From Jezberella montanilacus (GTDB taxonomy: Bacteria; Pseudomonadota; Gammaproteobacteria; Burkholderiales; Burkholderiaceae_B): a stretch of DNA of 64,000 nucleotides. Below, in pieces: positions 61,684 to 64,000 of the stretch (the stretch's first letter is position 1; every line of letters starts with the position of its first letter). The DNA is taken from positions 297,854 through 361,853 of the forward strand of contig NZ_PVTV01000013.1 in assembly GCF_003003055.1 (NCBI RefSeq), given 5' to 3'. Under the pieces are notes generated by a model, which had not been told where the DNA came from, made no database searches, and saw nothing but the letters and a program-made list of their open reading frames with translations. Position numbers and translations under genes: made by a program.

Positions 61684-62600
61684 ACTTCCCATACCCAGAG
61701 GGATGGGGGGAGGGCTTGTCTTCGCATACTGAAACATCGGACGGCATGCTGCTCATTAGCAACTCTCACCGATTCAACAGGGCCTTATGTCCCAGTGAGA
61801 TCAGCGTTGCCAGGTTTAGTGTTGGTTTTGACGAACCTGTTTTTGGTTTGCACAGGGTTCTTAAAGGTTCTTTATACCTTTCCGAGCGTCGCTTGGCACC
61901 TGAGAGGATTCACAAGGCCGCTGGTCTAGATATGTTTGGGCACCTAGATAGCTACGAAATAGAACAAACCTTTGATACCTCTGCCGATCTGGAAACGAGA
62001 GTGTTGATCATCCCTATCAGGCAAATGAATGTTTTGATGGGAGAAGATTTTGTATCGCATATGCTCGAGATTCTTGGCATTACAAAACTGAATTCATACA
62101 ATCCATTTTTTGAAGTGCCTTTGTCGATTTCAGGAATTCTTGATGACAGTCTGGACAATCGACTAACTGATCGCTTTAAGTCTCTAAGGTTGCATGCCGG
62201 AATACTGGATTATTTGTGCACGCTAGGTATTTATCTAGATTCAAACATAGTCACCCGATTCAACAAACGGTCAAGATCCAGAGCTAGATCGGTGCATGAT
62301 TATTTGATTTCCCTTGAGGGCAAGACGCCGACGCTGGCGGAAATAGGTAAGCAATTTGATGCGACGCCAAACCAGCTCAATAAAGAATTCACTGCTGAGT
62401 ACGGTGAATCAATTTTTTCATTTCTAACAAACTTTCGTCTTGATCAAGCCAGATATGCGCTTCAAATAGGAAACGAGCCGATCAAAGTCCTCGCTCACGC
62501 GATTGGCTACGCACATGTCAATCACTTTACAGCCGCGTTTAAACGCAAATTCGGCCAGCCCCCAGGGGTATTTCGATCATTGAGCAGCCCTCAGTGCTAA
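61680..62600 (+). CDS. AraC family transcriptional regulator
   Basis: A 306-residue regulator with an N-terminal sensor region (FSVGFDEPVFGLHRVLKGSL, TRVLIIPIRQMNVLMGEDFV) of the AraC-binding-domain type. The C-terminal double HTH shows TLAEIGKQFDATPNQLNKEF and the signature IKVLAHAIGYAHVNHFTAAF followed by KRKFGQPPGVFR. GTG 61680 is the first start in frame; ATG 61746 is an alternative that would remove 22 residues. Ligand and targets unknown; the flagellin-like gene downstream is the obvious candidate. Confidence 0.88.
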   Translation: MNFPYPEGWGEGLSSHTETSDGMLLISNSHRFNRALCPSEISVARFSVGFDEPVFGLHRVLKGSLYLSERRLAPERIHKAAGLDMFGHLDSYEIEQTFDTSADLETRVLIIPIRQMNVLMGEDFVSHMLEILGITKLNSYNPFFEVPLSISGILDDSLDNRLTDRFKSLRLHAGILDYLCTLGIYLDSNIVTRFNKRSRSRARSVHDYLISLEGKTPTLAEIGKQFDATPNQLNKEFTAEYGESIFSFLTNFRLDQARYALQIGNEPIKVLAHAIGYAHVNHFTAAFKRKFGQPPGVFRSLSSPQC

Positions 62601-62615
62601 GGCCGGGGTGACCAT

Positions 62616-62630
62616 CCCCTTGTTTGCGGG
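62616..62630. promoter_or_regulatory. CCC-N8-GGG motif, copy 6 (upstream of the flagellin-like gene)
   Basis: CCCC at 62616-62619, spacer TTGTTTGC, GGG at 62628-62630, right after the AraC stop and 238 bases before the flagellin-like start. Its spacer differs from copy 3 at two positions. Confidence 0.55.
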
Positions 62631-62674
62631 ATATCGAAAACGGCACGGCGACCGTTAAAGAAAATAACCGTCTG

Positions 62675-62729
62675 TTAGCTTCAATCAGTCAATTTCTGAA
62701 ATTATTCAATTACTGATAACTGAAGCTAA
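62675..62729. promoter_or_regulatory. Long inverted repeat in the leader of the flagellin-like gene
   Basis: TTAGCTTCA (62675-62683) and TGAAGCTAA (62721-62729) are perfect complements. Inside them ATCAGT (62684-62689) pairs with ACTGAT (62712-62717), and a smaller AATTTC/GAAATT pair sits in the loop. The structure could be an operator pair, a hairpin in a long 5' leader, or a terminator for the AraC gene without a T-run. Confidence 0.5.
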
Positions 62730-62867
62730 AGCGCCAAAAACTATCTCGGCTCGGTTGCTGTGATCAAGGCATCACGCACTGAAGCTTTTTGCAGGTTCGT
62801 ATGAGTAAGCAGCTCGCCTACTCATATTGCGTATTCGCACAATCTACAAATTAAAAGGACAGTCATC

Positions 62868-63671
62868 ATGAATTTAATTTCCAATTTAACTCCGGTTCTT
62901 ACCCAAGGCGTTAACTCTATTCAGGCACAAATCGCCACCACTCAAAACCAGTTGGCAACGGGCATTAAACAAACCAACCCCGCTATCCAGGGTATTGTTA
63001 CCCGTCTGTCGGCCAACATTAGCCAGTACTCGTCAATCAGCACTAACGTCACAGCAGCACAGAACGTGGTCGCCGTAGGTCAAACCAGCTTGACCACCAT
63101 CAGCTCACTGATCACACAGATGCAGCAGCTTGCCACGCAAGCAGCCAGCGGCGGTCTATCATCCACTGACTTGGCCAGCTTGAACACCACCTTCACCGCC
63201 CTGGCAAGCCAGATCTCGGCAGCCGTCTCCAACGCCTCGATCAACAGCACAACCGTGCTCTCAACCGGTGGCGGCTTGACTGTTCAGATCGGCTTGACGA
63301 CTGCGGCAAGCTCAACGGCTGCGTTTGGTACCCTTGGGTTTGAGACCTCGGTTGTGTCGGTTGCCACGGCCTTGTCAATCAGCACCGGTACCGCTGCGTC
63401 GGCCTCCATCACGAGCTTGACCGCCTTGCTCACGACTGTCTCAACAGGTCAATCCAACCTGAATGCCTACAGCGTGTCCTTGGCCGCGGATCAAAGCGCA
63501 GTGACTTCGTTGGGCACTAACTTGCAAAGCACGGTTAACTCGCTCCAAGCGGTTGATCAAACTGCCCTGCAAGCTCAGCTCCAGCAGTTAAACAACCAGC
63601 AATCGGTTGACTACTATCTGGTATCGCAGATGAACACGGCAGCTCAGGCTGTCTTGTCCATCTTTCGTTAA
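62868..63671 (+). CDS. Flagellin-like, almost uncharged Ser/Thr/Ala/Gln-rich protein
   Basis: A 267-residue protein with predicted helical ends and a beta/Thr-Ser-rich centre. The N-terminal part (VNSIQAQIATTQNQLATGIK, MQQLATQAASGGLSSTDLAS) has the heptad and LATQAASG-type wording of flagellin D0/D1, and the C-terminal LNNQQSVDYYLVSQMNTAAQ is also helical. It contains no Cys, His or Trp and only eight charged residues (one Lys, two Arg, four Asp, one Glu). No signal peptide is seen, consistent with flagellar-type or related export. AAGGA precedes ATG 62868. I do not recognise a named family; flagellin relationship is inferred. Confidence 0.75.
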   Translation: MNLISNLTPVLTQGVNSIQAQIATTQNQLATGIKQTNPAIQGIVTRLSANISQYSSISTNVTAAQNVVAVGQTSLTTISSLITQMQQLATQAASGGLSSTDLASLNTTFTALASQISAAVSNASINSTTVLSTGGGLTVQIGLTTAASSTAAFGTLGFETSVVSVATALSISTGTAASASITSLTALLTTVSTGQSNLNAYSVSLAADQSAVTSLGTNLQSTVNSLQAVDQTALQAQLQQLNNQQSVDYYLVSQMNTAAQAVLSIFR

Positions 63672-63701
63672 TACCGTAGTAGCTGGGGGTTAGGTCAGAT
63701 A

Positions 63702-63732
63702 AGGCGGCAATTGGCACAACGGGTTGCCGCCT
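63702..63732 (+). terminator. Hairpin terminator after the flagellin-like gene
   Basis: AGGCGGCAA (63702-63710) pairs with TTGCCGCCT (63724-63732); an outer AGGTCA/TGACCT pair (63692-63697, 63734-63739) extends it. A short TTT follows. It lies 31 bases after the stop. Confidence 0.7.
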
Positions 63733-63738
63733 TTGACC

Positions 63739-64000
63739 TGTCTGGTTTTATCGGACCATTTTCATTTAGAAACGACGGCTCCGGTTGTTGAACTGCTTTT
63801 CCATTCAGACACGTACTCAAGCGGCGTTTGATAATCCAAACTTGAATGCGGTCTGATCGTATTGTAATGTTCCCGCCACTGCTCGATTAAAACCTTTGCG
63901 TGCTTTCGGCTATGAAACCAGTTCATTGCCAAACACTCATCCCTAAACTTGCCATTAAAACTTTCGTTGGTGCCGTTCTGCCATGGCTTGCCTGGCTCGA
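63739..64000 (-). mobile_element. End of an IS3-family insertion sequence (rest beyond window)
   Basis: The 3' end of an IS3-type transposase plus a presumed terminal repeat starting TGTCTGGTTTTATCGG at 63739, of the TG...CA type common in IS3 elements. It abuts the flagellin-like gene terminator and overlaps only its outer stem base. The far end and any target duplication cannot be seen. Confidence 0.7.
63762..64000 (-). CDS. IS3-family transposase OrfB, C-terminal 79 residues (5' end cut by window)
   Basis: The frame enters the window at base 64000 and ends with TGA at 63764-63762. It reads PGKPWQNGTNESFNGKFRDE, with the final catalytic Glu of the DDE triad in NESFNG, then WREHYNTIRPHSSLDYQTP, the standard IS3 OrfB C terminus. 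No frameshift is seen in the visible part. It catalyses copy-out/paste-in transposition when complete with OrfA. Confidence 0.93.
   Translation of the reverse strand, partial: EPGKPWQNGTNESFNGKFRDECLAMNWFHSRKHAKVLIEQWREHYNTIRPHSSLDYQTPLEYVSEWKSSSTTGAVVSK

Noticed and set aside
1..64000. CRISPR arrays, rRNA and tRNA genes
   Set aside because: I looked for regularly spaced repeats and cloverleaf-like sequences in the gaps and saw none.

Overview
The window looks like a chromosomal segment of a betaproteobacterium of the order Burkholderiales, most likely Alcaligenaceae. The reasons are the TctC/Bug-type periplasmic receptors without membrane partners, the rsmB–DUF4390–NtrY-like–short response regulator order, the urtABCDE and tcuAB operons, and a beta-alanine:pyruvate transaminase beside an Lrp-type regulator. 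This assignment rests on gene content and order; no rRNA is present to confirm it, and I saw no tRNA.

Layout. 1–8.1 kb: housekeeping genes. A partial gpmA diverges from rhodanese–grxC–secB–gpsA–Bug receptor. Then come trmL, comF, a bioC-like methyltransferase, a TauE/SafE exporter and an XdhC-like protein. 8.1–13.1 kb: a leftward set rsmB, DUF4390, NtrY-like kinase and NtrX-like regulator. 13.2–19.3 kb: rimO, fmt, a GNAT acetyltransferase, a SemiSWEET transporter, def, a short dprA, HMG-CoA lyase and azurin. 19.3–27.7 kb: a leftward catabolic transport cluster, with two AMP-forming acyl-CoA ligases around a complete LIV-type ABC transporter. 27.9–30.1 kb: a PCu(A)C copper chaperone, a YggS-type PLP protein and an Ldh-family dehydrogenase. 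30.2–36.1 kb: the urea transporter urtABCDE behind a near-perfect sigma-54 promoter. 36.2–38.8 kb: tcuAB. 38.8–41.6 kb: an overlapping three-gene envelope operon (beta-propeller, polysaccharide deacetylase, membrane hydroxylase). 41.7–49.7 kb: Lrp regulator and transaminase, two Bug receptors, a gamma-glutamyltransferase family enzyme, an exported protein, a GST and a PhzF-family protein.

49.9–64 kb is the accessory and most unusual part. A chemosensory cluster (cheB-cheR facing MCP–cheA–cheW–receiver–small ORF) lies next to two PAS–LuxR regulators that bracket a gene fusing a degenerate tyrosine-recombinase domain to an IS256-type DDE transposase. An AraC regulator, an almost uncharged flagellin-like protein and the end of an IS3-family element follow. 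In the gaps between these genes I find six copies of an inverted motif, CCC-N8-GGG, always with the same spacer. This suggests a local regulon, possibly controlled by the PAS–LuxR pair, covering the small che-linked ORF, one LuxR gene, the recombinase–transposase fusion, the AraC gene and the flagellin-like gene.

Themes. Nitrogen is represented by NtrY-like signalling, urea uptake, gamma-glutamyl and amino-acid transamination. Scavenging of organic acids is represented by Bug receptors, tcuAB and the LIV transporter with CoA ligases. All functional calls come from reading protein sequence by eye; no database search was possible.
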